Of a DNA stretch of 39,948 nt, positions 1-8,094 are shown piece by piece. Position 1 is the stretch's first letter. The number at the start of each line of letters is the position of its first letter. The notes beneath the pieces are model-generated. The model ran no database searches. It was given only the letters and a program-made list of their open reading frames with translations, and was not told where the DNA came from. Location: the NCBI GenBank assembly GCA_903874345.1, contig CAIQRY010000062.1:1-39948 (forward strand), read 5' to 3'. Made by a program: the position numbers and the translations under genes. This DNA is from an uncultured bacterium (GTDB lineage Bacteria > Patescibacteriota > Patescibacteriia > Patescibacteriales > UBA12465).

Positions 1-5
1 TAAAC

Positions 6-34
6 TTGACTTATTTTTAATAATATGATATAAT
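6..34 (+). promoter_or_regulatory. Sigma70-type promoter of the 293-aa gene
   Basis: TTGACT at 6-11 and TATAAT at 29-34 are separated by 17 bp, with TG at 26-27 giving an extended -10. The start codon at 115 lies about 75 nt past the expected transcription start. Confidence 0.8.
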
Positions 35-114
35 AAACCTAACAATAATTGCTATATTTGAATTTATTTACTATTATAAACATAGTTAGTGATTTAAAAA
101 TTAACTAAACTAAT

Positions 115-996
115 ATGAATATCGACAATCTCGAAAAAGTGCAACCGGCTAAGGTAGAAACTAGTCCTAAACCGGCCGAAAATGAAATTTCGACGGAAGA
201 ATTAGCTAGACAAGCCGTTAATAAAGAGGCGGAAAACGCTAGAATGCAAGCCGCTCTTATTGCTGAACAGCAAACGCCAGAAAAAATAGCCCAAGCGCGC
301 GAAGAAATTCAAAACATCGGCGCCGCTGAAAATAAAATGGGCGCGGAAAAAGTAGAGGCTTTACCGCAAACACCGGCCGAACAACGCTTATTTGAAAATC
401 TTGGTTATAACCAAGAATCGTTAGCGCAAGCTAAAGCCGAATTTTCTAAATTACCCGCCGCCGAAGCCTACAATAAATTTCAGCTGCTTTCTTTAGAAAA
501 AACTAAAGGTTTTTTAAGTAAAAAACAAAGCGAACTATTAGCGGGCGGGAAAAATGACGCTAAAAAAAGCGAACTGAATAATATCTTAAGAAAATTAGAT
601 TCTACCCTAAAATCCGCGGCTGATCTAAGCAAAGGAGGCAACGCTCTCAAGGAATATGCGGAAATAATGACTGGCCATGTTAATAAAGGAGGCGATGGTT
701 ACATGCTGATGGATTCTTTAGACAAAACCTATAAAGATTCAGGCTACAAAGCTGGTTTATTTAATAATAAAAAAGTATACCAAAGTTTCCAAGAAGATTT
801 AGCCGCAAATATTTTAACACCGGAACAGCAAAATGCCCTTGAGGTGATTGGAAAAGAAACCAGAAAGGAATCGCCGGATTCCGTCGCGGGCGCCATGGCG
901 AGCGGTATAAGCCAAAGTGGAGCCAGAATGGAAAAAGTCGGTTCACGCCAAACAGCCCAAGAAATTTTCGATAAGAAATTCAAGCAAGCGGCTTAA
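115..996 (+). CDS. Unknown soluble helical protein (293 aa)
   Basis: I do not recognise a family. The protein is rich in Ala, Glu, Lys and Gln and should be mostly alpha-helical. Residues 1-110 look disordered or coiled-coil, with many charged residues and prolines. Residues 110-250 look more ordered, with a small Gly-rich stretch around 180-190 (GHVNKGGDGYM). There is no signal peptide, membrane segment or cysteine motif, so it is probably cytoplasmic. The ATG at 115 follows a very good promoter by a usable leader and has no obvious Shine-Dalgarno. The stop codon (994-996) directly abuts the -35 box of the rpmA promoter, so the only terminator-like element after it is the hairpin inside the rpmA leader. 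Confidence 0.75.
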   Translation: MNIDNLEKVQPAKVETSPKPAENEISTEELARQAVNKEAENARMQAALIAEQQTPEKIAQAREEIQNIGAAENKMGAEKVEALPQTPAEQRLFENLGYNQESLAQAKAEFSKLPAAEAYNKFQLLSLEKTKGFLSKKQSELLAGGKNDAKKSELNNILRKLDSTLKSAADLSKGGNALKEYAEIMTGHVNKGGDGYMLMDSLDKTYKDSGYKAGLFNNKKVYQSFQEDLAANILTPEQQNALEVIGKETRKESPDSVAGAMASGISQSGARMEKVGSRQTAQEIFDKKFKQAA

Positions 997-1025
997 TTGA
1001 CAAATCAAATTCATTTTGTTATATT
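997..1025 (+). promoter_or_regulatory. Promoter of rpmA
   Basis: TTGACA at 997-1002 and TATATT at 1020-1025 have a 17-bp spacer. The -35 box starts at the first base after the upstream stop codon. Confidence 0.8.
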
Positions 1026-1054
1026 TAAACCATAAAATATCTAAATAACCCTAG

Positions 1055-1080
1055 AATGCTAGTCTCTGGCTAGCATTTTC
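1055..1080 (+). promoter_or_regulatory. Leader hairpin upstream of rpmA (attenuator-like)
   Basis: AATGCTAG (1055-1062) pairs perfectly with CTAGCATT (1070-1077) around a 7-nt loop, followed by a short T stretch (TTTTC). It lies after the rpmA promoter and before its start codon. It could terminate the upstream gene, attenuate rpmA, or both. The T run is short, so any termination would be partial. Confidence 0.5.
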
Positions 1081-1097
1081 GGTGTAAAGCAATCCAT

Positions 1098-1418
1098 ATG
1101 TCACATAAGAAAGCCGCCGGGTCAACCTCCTTAGGCCGTGAGTCCGAAAGCAAACGACTAGGCGTAAAACTGACCGATGGCGAATGGGCGAAAGTCGGCG
1201 CAATCGTCATTAGACAAAGAGGCACTAAATATCAGCCTGGCTTAAACGTGAAAAAAGGCGGGGACGATACTTTATTTGCCATCAAAAGCGGTTTTGTTAA
1301 ATTCTCAACCAAACGCTTAAAGAAATACGACAATTCCTTAAAAGTCTGTAAGATTGTCAGCATTATCCCTAAAGAAACACTCAAACCTGTAAAGGCAAAG
1401 GCCAAAGCCAAAAAATAA
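1098..1418 (+). CDS. rpmA: 50S ribosomal protein bL27
   Basis: bL27 sits near the peptidyl-transferase centre of the large subunit. The N-terminus [19 protein letters not shown] matches the family hallmark ([20 protein letters not shown]). It is followed by [15 protein letters not shown] and [14 protein letters not shown], both typical of bL27. The 106 aa are slightly longer than the usual 85-95 because of a Lys/Ala-rich tail (KAKAKAKK). There is no cleavable N-terminal extension of the Firmicutes type. rplU and obg, its usual partners, are not adjacent; the gene has its own promoter and a terminator, so it is transcribed alone. Confidence 0.97.
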   Translation: MSHKKAAGSTSLGRESESKRLGVKLTDGEWAKVGAIVIRQRGTKYQPGLNVKKGGDDTLFAIKSGFVKFSTKRLKKYDNSLKVCKIVSIIPKETLKPVKAKAKAKK

Positions 1419-1430
1419 ATTTTCAATTAA

Positions 1431-1466
1431 AAAACAGGCTCCTTAATCGGAGTCTGTTTTTTATTA
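1431..1466. terminator. Bidirectional terminator between rpmA and pyrG
   Basis: AAAACAGGCTCC (1431-1442) pairs with GGAGTCTGTTTT (1449-1460) through 12 bp including one G-T pair, with a 6-nt loop. The T run follows on the plus strand, and the flanking A run serves the minus strand. Confidence 0.85.
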
Positions 1467-1469
1467 TTC

Positions 1470-3146
1470 TTATTTCTTATTTTTACAAACTCGAACAAAT
1501 TCCACGAATAAGGGGTGCGGGGACAAAGGGCGAGAAATATATTCCGGGTGAAATTGCGTGCCAACGAAAAACGGGTGATCGGTAATTTCAATCGCTTCCA
1601 CAATTTTACCATCCGGCGAAGTTCCGGAGATGCTTAGCCCAAGCTTTTCAAACGCCTCGCGATAATCATTATTAAATTCATAACGATGGCGATGGCGTTC
1701 GCTCACGATTTTTTTATCTGTTAATTTAGCATAAGCCTGCGCTAAATGAGTCTGCGGTTTTATTTTACAGGGCCAACCGCCTAAGCGAATCGTTCCGCCG
1801 TAACCCTTTTCTTTAATAAGCTCTTCTTGCCCCGGCATCAGATGAATCACCGGATGTTTTGTCTTCGGATCAACTTCAAAGGAATTAGCATCTTTAAAAT
1901 TAGCGACATGACGAGCAAATTCAATCACGGCCATTTGCATGCCATAGCATAAACCAAAATAAGGCACCTTATTTTCGCGACAATATTGAATGGTTTTTAT
2001 TTTTCCTTCCGAACCGCGACCGCCCCAGCCCTGCGGCACAATAATACCATCTAAACCTTTCAAAATCTTTGTTCCCTCTTTTTCAACTTCTTCGGCGCCG
2101 AGCCAATGAATTTTCACTTTACATTTATTATATGCCCCGGCATGCTTAATCGCCTCGATTACGGAAATATAGGAATCACCTAAAGAAAAATCTCCGGAGG
2201 CAAAGTATTTACCGACGATACCGATATTTACGACCGGGCTCGTTATTTTGGAACTCGCCACCATCTTTCTCCACGCCTGATTATTATTCTTGTGCCCTAG
2301 AGGTAATTCGAATTTTTCCAAAATTCGATCACCCAAATGATCTTTTTCAAAATTTAAAGGAATATCATAAATCGATTCAATATCGGGCGCCGAAATAACA
2401 TTAGCAACCGGAACACCACAATTAATCGATAATTTTTCCTTACGGTGCATATCAAGTGGTCGTTCGCTACGACCAATCACAAAATCCGGCTGTATCCCGG
2501 CTCCTTGCAAAGCGCGAATCGCATGCTGCGTCGGTTTGGTTTTCATTTCCCCGATTTTATTAGGAATAGGTAGATATGAAACAATCACAAATAAAACATC
2601 TTTCGGATGATATAATTTCATGACTCTAGCCGCTTCCAAAAAAATTAAATTTTCATATTCACCGACCGTGCCGCCAATTTCAATAATCATAATTTCGGCC
2701 TTCGTCTTTTTAACGGCTATATCGATTCGATCGCGAATCTCTTGAGGAATATGCGGCACAACCTGAACGCATTTCCCTTTATAGCCTAAATTGCGTTCTC
2801 GATTAATGACTGTCTGATAAATACGACCGGTGGTCATGTAATTGGCCCGATAAATATTGGTGTTTAAAAATCGTTCATAATTACCCAAATCCTGATCGGT
2901 TTCATCAGCGTCTTCGGTCACGAATACTTCCCCGTGCTCAATCGGATTCATGGTCCCGGCATCGACGTTAATGTAAGGATCCATCTTAATGGCGCTAACG
3001 TTATAGCCGCGAGCCTGGAGGATTTGGCCAATAGACGCCGCTGTTACGCCTTTGCCGACCCCGGACATAACTCCGCCCACCACAAAAATAAATTTGGGAT
3101 TAGATTTTTTTTCCTTATTTTTACTACTAATTTTACTAATTGACAT
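1470..3146 (-). CDS. pyrG: CTP synthase
   Basis: Converts UTP to CTP with ATP and glutamine-derived ammonia, the last step of pyrimidine nucleotide synthesis. The N-terminal synthetase domain (about 18-285) has the loop GGVMSGVGKG (24-33) and the ETDQDLGNYERF motif (82-93). The C-terminal class I glutaminase domain (about 305-555) has the nucleophile Cys400 in FGLCYGMQ and the histidine-glutamate motif GTQFHPE near 535-541. The 558 aa are slightly longer than usual, with a basic N-terminal extension of about 17 residues. It is transcribed alone. Its start codon overlaps the -35 box of the divergent 102-aa gene. Confidence 0.97.
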   Translation of the reverse strand: MSISKISSKNKEKKSNPKFIFVVGGVMSGVGKGVTAASIGQILQARGYNVSAIKMDPYINVDAGTMNPIEHGEVFVTEDADETDQDLGNYERFLNTNIYRANYMTTGRIYQTVINRERNLGYKGKCVQVVPHIPQEIRDRIDIAVKKTKAEIMIIEIGGTVGEYENLIFLEAARVMKLYHPKDVLFVIVSYLPIPNKIGEMKTKPTQHAIRALQGAGIQPDFVIGRSERPLDMHRKEKLSINCGVPVANVISAPDIESIYDIPLNFEKDHLGDRILEKFELPLGHKNNNQAWRKMVASSKITSPVVNIGIVGKYFASGDFSLGDSYISVIEAIKHAGAYNKCKVKIHWLGAEEVEKEGTKILKGLDGIIVPQGWGGRGSEGKIKTIQYCRENKVPYFGLCYGMQMAVIEFARHVANFKDANSFEVDPKTKHPVIHLMPGQEELIKEKGYGGTIRLGGWPCKIKPQTHLAQAYAKLTDKKIVSERHRHRYEFNNDYREAFEKLGLSISGTSPDGKIVEAIEITDHPFFVGTQFHPEYISRPLSPHPLFVEFVRVCKNKK

Positions 3147-3168
3147 AAATTAATAAAAGTATTATAAT
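3140..3168 (+). promoter_or_regulatory. Consensus promoter of the 102-aa gene
   Basis: A perfect TTGACA (3140-3145), 17 bp and a perfect TATAAT (3163-3168). The -35 box overlaps the pyrG start codon (3144-3146). On the minus strand a TATAAT (3166-3161) overlaps the same -10 and may serve pyrG with a weak -35, so the two promoters would compete. Confidence 0.85.
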
Positions 3169-3227
3169 TAAACAATAATAAACGTTCATTAAATTTCCAC
3201 CAAAATTAAACTAAAAAAACCAGAATC

Positions 3228-3536
3228 ATGACTATCAAAGAAAACAGGAAATTAGGAATCTCTAAAAAATCAGGATCTTTCCGCCTCGAAGAAAATAACG
3301 AAGAGGCAAGCACGTCTGAGTCAATCGAAGATTTGGCTCAAACCATGGTCGATGATTACACCGACATTGCCAAACAAATTCTTGATGCGAAAAGATTAAA
3401 CGAGGATTTACGAACTTCATGGGAACTTATTGAAATTTGTGATTCCATCACCCCCAGAGATCTCAGAAATTTCCTCAATGCTCTGGAGGAAATCTATCTG
3501 ACTGAATACAGCCAAATCATGACTGAGTCGGATTAA
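3228..3536 (+). CDS. Unknown small acidic protein (102 aa)
   Basis: I do not recognise it. The first 18 residues are basic and the rest is strongly acidic and predicted helical (from about residue 30, e.g. SIEDLAQTMVDDY and DLRNFLNALEEIYL). There are no transmembrane segments and no metal-binding pattern; its one cysteine is isolated. It is a stand-alone unit with a perfect consensus promoter upstream and a hairpin terminator directly downstream, so it is probably expressed strongly. The compact acidic helical make-up would suit an adaptor or inhibitor protein, but nothing identifies a partner. Confidence 0.75.
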   Translation: MTIKENRKLGISKKSGSFRLEENNEEASTSESIEDLAQTMVDDYTDIAKQILDAKRLNEDLRTSWELIEICDSITPRDLRNFLNALEEIYLTEYSQIMTESD

Positions 3537-3557
3537 CCGGGAATCAAACTTTAAACT

Positions 3558-3587
3558 AAGCTGTCTACCCCAAGGCGGCTTTTTTTT
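3558..3587 (+). terminator. Terminator after the 102-aa gene
   Basis: AAGCTGTC (3558-3565) pairs with GGCGGCTT (3574-3581) using two G-T pairs, loop of 8, followed by a run of seven or more Ts. It ends at the stop codon of the convergent S41 protease gene. Confidence 0.7.
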
Positions 3588-4809
3588 ATTTCTTCTTGAG
3601 TAAAATCTGAACAGCTTTATTTAATTGTGGATCAAGATTCTTATCAACATCAGTTTGGGTTAGCGGCACAACTACGGACGGTGTAATTCCCTTTTCATTA
3701 ATAAAATCACCGGCCGGCGTTAACCAATGAGCAATTGTTACTTTCAGGGTCGAGCCACCAGATAAAGTCTGTAAAGCCTGGACCGAACCCTTACCAAAAC
3801 TGGTTTCACCGACTAAGGTGGCTTTTTTATAATCACGTAAAGCTCCCGCTAAAATTTCGGAGGCGGAGGCGCTACCCGCATTAATCAAAACTACAGTCGG
3901 AATATTGGCGAGACGAGCATTACCGCTAGACGGATATTCTGTTCGTTTATTGCCCGCTTCTTGTTCGGCTACGACCGGTCCGACCTTAATCCATTCACTC
4001 GCCATAGTCACGGCGGTTTCTAAATAACCACCCGGATTATTGCGTAAATCCAAAATAATACCTTTGGGATTTTTGGCTAGCGCTTCTTGAACAGCATTAT
4101 TAAATAAGGCGTCGGTATCATTATTAAAATTACTGACTCTAATTACCATTAACCCATCGGAACGCATTTCTGTTTTTACACTTTTCACGATTATTGTTTC
4201 GCGCGTAATAATATAGTCCTTGGGTTTATCCGTTCCTCTAATAATCGATAAAGTTACTTTGGTGCCTTTATCGCCGCGAATCTGCTTAACCGCCTCATCA
4301 ATGGTTAAATTCATCGTGGATTTACCGTTAATCGAATAAATCTTATCTCCGGCGCGGAGTCCAGCTTTTTGAGCGGGCGTGCCATCAAGCGGCGCAATAA
4401 TCGTCACAATATTATTTCTCATGCCAACTTCGGCGCCAATACCGCTAAAAGTGCCGGCTAAATCGTCGGCAAATTGTTTCGCTTCTGTGGGATCCATAAA
4501 AACCGTATACGGATCGCCGGAGGCAGACGCCATCCCCTTAAGCGAACCATAAAACAGCTTCTCATCGGTTAGTTTGCTTTTATCAACAAAATTATTCTTT
4601 AAAGCATCCCAAACCTCGGCATAAAGCCCAAAATTAATAGTGGTGATGGTCGCCGTCCCCTCATCTTGCGCTAAGGCAATCTGTTTAAAGCCCAGATTAG
4701 CCAAACGACTTTTAGTTTTACCCGTATAAAAACCACCGACGAAAGTGCCGGCCAAAACCAAGACCAAAATAGCACTGACCAGGACTTTCTTTAAATTATT
4801 TTTATTCAT
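3586..4809 (-). CDS. S41 family C-terminal processing protease
   Basis: A membrane-anchored serine protease of the CtpA/CtpB/Prc family that trims or degrades extracytoplasmic proteins. Residues 8-30 form an N-terminal hydrophobic anchor. A PDZ domain covers about 120-195 (GIGAEVGM, APLDGTPAQKAGLRAGD). The catalytic domain contains LDLRNNPGGYL (254-264), the serine-bearing AGSASASEILAGAL (311-324) and the general-base lysine in ETSFGKGSVQ (Lys340), so the Ser/Lys dyad appears intact. It is the last gene of a tightly packed six-gene minus-strand run that starts at 9825, 11 bp after the tsaC-like gene. Confidence 0.95.
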   Translation of the reverse strand: MNKNNLKKVLVSAILVLVLAGTFVGGFYTGKTKSRLANLGFKQIALAQDEGTATITTINFGLYAEVWDALKNNFVDKSKLTDEKLFYGSLKGMASASGDPYTVFMDPTEAKQFADDLAGTFSGIGAEVGMRNNIVTIIAPLDGTPAQKAGLRAGDKIYSINGKSTMNLTIDEAVKQIRGDKGTKVTLSIIRGTDKPKDYIITRETIIVKSVKTEMRSDGLMVIRVSNFNNDTDALFNNAVQEALAKNPKGIILDLRNNPGGYLETAVTMASEWIKVGPVVAEQEAGNKRTEYPSSGNARLANIPTVVLINAGSASASEILAGALRDYKKATLVGETSFGKGSVQALQTLSGGSTLKVTIAHWLTPAGDFINEKGITPSVVVPLTQTDVDKNLDPQLNKAVQILLKKK

Positions 4810-4820
4810 AAAATTGTAAT

Positions 4821-5426
4821 TTACTTTCTTAAAAATATCGGTTTCGCCGCATCTCTTAAATCAATGAGTCGCGACGGCGCGCGGCGGCAAGAACCGATAT
4901 CAACAACTAAATCCGGCGCCAAACGACGATTCGGGAAATATGACGCTAAATTTTTTAAATTAGTTAAGGGCTCATGGCCGCTTAAATTCAAGCTAGTTGA
5001 AACTAAGGGGCAGGCGGCCGACATACCTATTTTAATTAATAATTCGCTTTTAGGCAACCGGACAGCTAAACCATCCGACTTACCGGTCAAAACTCGCGGT
5101 AAACGGCCGCGATGGCGCAGGATAACGGTCGTCGGACGCCGCGTCGAGAGCCAATATTTTTTTAGTTGCGCCTCTTGCCGCGACGAAACAAAAACATATT
5201 TTTTTAACATCTTAAAATCGCTGACTAAAACAATTAAGGGCTTGTCAGCGCCATTGCCCTTTAATTTTTTTATTCGTCTAATCGCCTTAGCGTCACTCGC
5301 CAAACAACTTAAGCCGTAAATCGTATCAGTCGGCAAAACCAAAATCTTGCTTTTTTTTAAAGCGCCGGCAATGTTCCTAATAATGGCCGGCGCGATATTC
5401 TTAGTTTTAAGTTGCAACTTAAGCAT
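4821..5426 (-). CDS. tsaC: Sua5/YciO/YrdC-family threonylcarbamoyl-AMP synthase
   Basis: Predicted to make threonylcarbamoyl-adenylate from threonine, bicarbonate and ATP for the t6A37 modification of ANN-decoding tRNAs. The YrdC fold is shown by LVLPTDTIYGLSCLA (residues 34-48), KPLIVLVSDF (82-91) and STSLNLSGHEP in the C-terminal half. The 201 aa fit the short TsaC form lacking the Sua5 domain. The protein is unusually basic. The symbol is assigned by family; YciO paralogues share this fold and are not fully excluded. It sits between cvpA (5-bp gap) and the S41 protease. Confidence 0.85.
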   Translation of the reverse strand: MLKLQLKTKNIAPAIIRNIAGALKKSKILVLPTDTIYGLSCLASDAKAIRRIKKLKGNGADKPLIVLVSDFKMLKKYVFVSSRQEAQLKKYWLSTRRPTTVILRHRGRLPRVLTGKSDGLAVRLPKSELLIKIGMSAACPLVSTSLNLSGHEPLTNLKNLASYFPNRRLAPDLVVDIGSCRRAPSRLIDLRDAAKPIFLRK

Positions 5427-5431
5427 GGGAA

Positions 5432-5947
5432 TTAAATCAGAGATTTTAAGGCTAACAAGGCTTGCGACAAAAGGGGTTCGGTAATTTTGGAAATCATCAC
5501 CAAGAAGGGGGCGATTTTCGAATTCGTAATCTGGTCGCCAAAAAAAGTATTAATCATGGAATATTTAGAAATAACCAAGAGAATTAAACCAATAAAAATA
5601 GCTCCTTCTAAAAAACCGAACACAGCGCCCAAAAGATTATCGATGTATTTGCTACCGGGAATAATTGCCAACAGTTTAAAAGTTTTCTGAAGAAATAAGA
5701 AGAAGAGATCAACGACCCAGGCGGCGACGACAAAGAGGACGATAAAAGCAATAATCTTCGCAATATCGTCATGACCATTAGCCAGGCCCTTACCTAAGTT
5801 AAATAGGACCAGATAAAAATGACTGGCCACATAAGCACCGACGACGAGACCGATAATTCGACCCACCGTTCTAATTAAACCCTTAAATAGGCCGTTAATA
5901 ATAAACCCGGCCATGATAACGATGAGAATGATGTCGAAAGTAGACAT
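5432..5947 (-). CDS. CvpA family membrane protein
   Basis: A small inner-membrane protein with four predicted helices (about residues 5-20, 28-50, 62-88 and 105-128). The start FDIILIVIMAGFIINGLFKGLIRTV is the classic CvpA opening, in which a Gly-Phe/Gly-Leu turn follows the first helix. CvpA was named for colicin V production in E. coli, but its molecular role is unsettled and it is often linked to envelope homeostasis. At 171 aa the length is normal. It is co-transcribed with metG upstream (11-bp gap) and the tsaC-like gene downstream (5-bp gap). Confidence 0.9.
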   Translation of the reverse strand: MSTFDIILIVIMAGFIINGLFKGLIRTVGRIIGLVVGAYVASHFYLVLFNLGKGLANGHDDIAKIIAFIVLFVVAAWVVDLFFLFLQKTFKLLAIIPGSKYIDNLLGAVFGFLEGAIFIGLILLVISKYSMINTFFGDQITNSKIAPFLVMISKITEPLLSQALLALKSLI

Positions 5948-5958
5948 ATGAAAAAAAA

Positions 5959-7401
5959 TTATAAACGAGGAAAAAGCGATTCGCCCTTCTTAATCTGAGA
6001 AGCTGAAAATTGGGCTTGAATTTTTTGAGCCGAGAATGGTAAAAATGGTTCTAATAAATAGGCCAAATTTAAAATATCTTGCGCTAAGGGCTTTAAAATC
6101 AGAGCGACTTCTTCCGTATTTTTAATTTTCCAAGGCGCGGTCTGGCTTAAATTTTCATCACAGGCTCTAATTTTTTCCCAGATGACCTGCAAGGCTTCAT
6201 TAAAACGATATTCACTCATCTTGATTTTTAGCTCTCCTGCGGTCGCAACTATTCCGGGGTCACTTAAATTTACTTGGAGAGCGGTCGAAATCGCGTTCTT
6301 CTCTAAAAGATTAGAAACACGCGCCACTAAATTACCCAGACCATTAGCGAGATCGGCATTATAGCGATTAAAAAATTTTTCTTCAGAATAATCACCATCT
6401 TCAAAAGGGGCGATTTCCGAGAGAAGATAATAGCGGACGGCATCCGTGCCGTATTTATCCACTATTTCATAAGGATTGACCACGTTACCCAAACTCTTGG
6501 ACATTTTCTGCCCGTTGGCGGTCAGGAAGCCGAAAACCAAGACTTGGCGGGAATTTGGTAAACCGGCGGACATGAGCATGGCCTGCCACATCGCGGTCTG
6601 TGGTCTTAAATTATCTTTACCGCAAACTTGAATTCCGGGCCAGTAATTTTTAAAGTCGCCGGTCTCATCAGGCCAACCCAAAGTTGAAATATAATTAACT
6701 AATGCATCGAACCAAACATACATCACTTGTTCGGGGTCACCCGGCACGTCGACGCCATGCGGCATCTTTGATTTCAAGCGTGAAATACTAAAATCCTGCA
6801 AACCGCTAGCGACAAAACTGCGAATTTCTTTGATTCGACTCGCGGGCACGACAAAATCCGGATGTGCATCATAGAAGGCTAAGAGTTGGTCCTGATATTT
6901 TGAAAAACGGAAAAAATAATTCTCCTCTTTGATAATTTCCAGTTCTGCATTCGGATGCAAAGGACAACGACCGTTTACTAAATCGGAGTCAGTCTTTTCC
7001 ATTTCGCAACCCACGCAATATTTAATTTCGTAATTCTTCTTATAAATATCCCCTTTCGCGTCGACGCGGCGCCAGAATTCCTGCGCGGCCGCTTTGTGCG
7101 TCGGATCAGAGGTCCGGATAAATTTTGTATAGGAAAGATTTAGTTTTTCTTTTAAGGGTAAAAACTTAGCCGAATAAGAATCGCAATATTCCTGGACACC
7201 TAAACCCAACTCCTTGGCGCGCAAATAAATTTTTAAACCATGTTCATCGGTTCCAGTATTAAAAAAGACTTCTTTTCCCGCTTGTTGGACGTATCGCGCA
7301 ATTACATCCGCCTTAATAATCTCGGCCGCAAAACCAATATGCGGCTCAGAATTAATATAAGGCAAGGTAGTGGTGATGTAGAAATATTTATCCGACTTCA
7401 T
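5959..7401 (-). CDS. metG: Methionyl-tRNA synthetase (short form)
   Basis: Charges tRNA-Met. The class I signature is LPYINSEPHIG (13-23, the HIGH-like site). The ATP-binding loop is KMSKSLGNVV (299-308). The connective-peptide zinc knuckle has Cys129, Cys132, Cys146 and His149 (CVGC ... RCPLH). The anticodon-binding helical domain occupies about 340-480. At 480 aa it lacks the C-terminal OB-fold tRNA-binding domain of longer MetRS proteins, which is common in reduced genomes. It lies 3 bp after rsmI and 11 bp before the cvpA-like gene. Confidence 0.97.
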   Translation of the reverse strand: MKSDKYFYITTTLPYINSEPHIGFAAEIIKADVIARYVQQAGKEVFFNTGTDEHGLKIYLRAKELGLGVQEYCDSYSAKFLPLKEKLNLSYTKFIRTSDPTHKAAAQEFWRRVDAKGDIYKKNYEIKYCVGCEMEKTDSDLVNGRCPLHPNAELEIIKEENYFFRFSKYQDQLLAFYDAHPDFVVPASRIKEIRSFVASGLQDFSISRLKSKMPHGVDVPGDPEQVMYVWFDALVNYISTLGWPDETGDFKNYWPGIQVCGKDNLRPQTAMWQAMLMSAGLPNSRQVLVFGFLTANGQKMSKSLGNVVNPYEIVDKYGTDAVRYYLLSEIAPFEDGDYSEEKFFNRYNADLANGLGNLVARVSNLLEKNAISTALQVNLSDPGIVATAGELKIKMSEYRFNEALQVIWEKIRACDENLSQTAPWKIKNTEEVALILKPLAQDILNLAYLLEPFLPFSAQKIQAQFSASQIKKGESLFPRL

Positions 7402-7404
7402 ACT

Positions 7405-8091
7405 TTATTTTTTAATTAAAACGACGAATTCTCCTTTTAAATTACTTTCTTTGCTTTGTAGAGCCGTTAAAATTTCCTCTGGCGAACCAAAATAAAAACT
7501 TTCAAATAATTTAGTCAGTTCCCGCGCCACCATCACTTCTGTCCCGTCCGGGAATTTTAAGGCACTTAACTCTTCCAAGAGCTTAACAATCCGATGTTTA
7601 GATTCATATAGGACAACTGAGTATTCACTGGTTAAAATCTGTTTGAGCATGGTTTGTCTTCCCTTCTTGTGGGGCAAGAAACCGAGAAACAAGAAACGAT
7701 CGAAACCGACGCCGCTTAAGGAAACAGCCGCCGCTAGAGCAGAGACGCCCGGGACACTTTCAATTTTTATAGCGTTACCTAGTTTCTCCCGCACGGCCGA
7801 TACTAGTTTGCCGCCCGGGTCAGAAATACCCGGCGTACCAGCATCGGTTACCAAGGCTAAGCTCTTCCCCGTATTTAGTAAATCGATTATCCGATCAATC
7901 TTCAATTCGCCCGAATGCTGATGATAAGAAATAGTGGATGTCTTAATTTGATAATGATCTAAAAGATGTTTGGTCGTTCTGGTATCTTCGCATAAAATAA
8001 AATCCGCTTCTTTCAAGGTGCGCAAGGCGCGAAGCGTCATATCTTCTAAATTACCGATTGGTGTAGCGACAATCCTTAAAATACCTGACAT
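7405..8091 (-). CDS. rsmI: 16S rRNA (cytidine-1402-2'-O)-methyltransferase
   Basis: A SAM-dependent tetrapyrrole-methylase-fold enzyme that 2'-O-methylates C1402 in the decoding centre of 16S rRNA. The diagnostic opening LRIVATPIGNLEDMTLRAL (5-23) is followed by ADFILCEDTRTTKHLL, LVTDAGTPGISDPG and the central SVPGVSALAAAVSLSG. The 228 aa make it shorter than the E. coli enzyme (about 286 aa) because the C-terminal extension is missing. The gene is packed between a large membrane-protein gene (3-bp gap) and metG (3-bp gap). Confidence 0.95.
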   Translation of the reverse strand: MSGILRIVATPIGNLEDMTLRALRTLKEADFILCEDTRTTKHLLDHYQIKTSTISYHQHSGELKIDRIIDLLNTGKSLALVTDAGTPGISDPGGKLVSAVREKLGNAIKIESVPGVSALAAAVSLSGVGFDRFLFLGFLPHKKGRQTMLKQILTSEYSVVLYESKHRIVKLLEELSALKFPDGTEVMVARELTKLFESFYFGSPEEILTALQSKESNLKGEFVVLIKK

Positions 8092-8094
8092 AGC

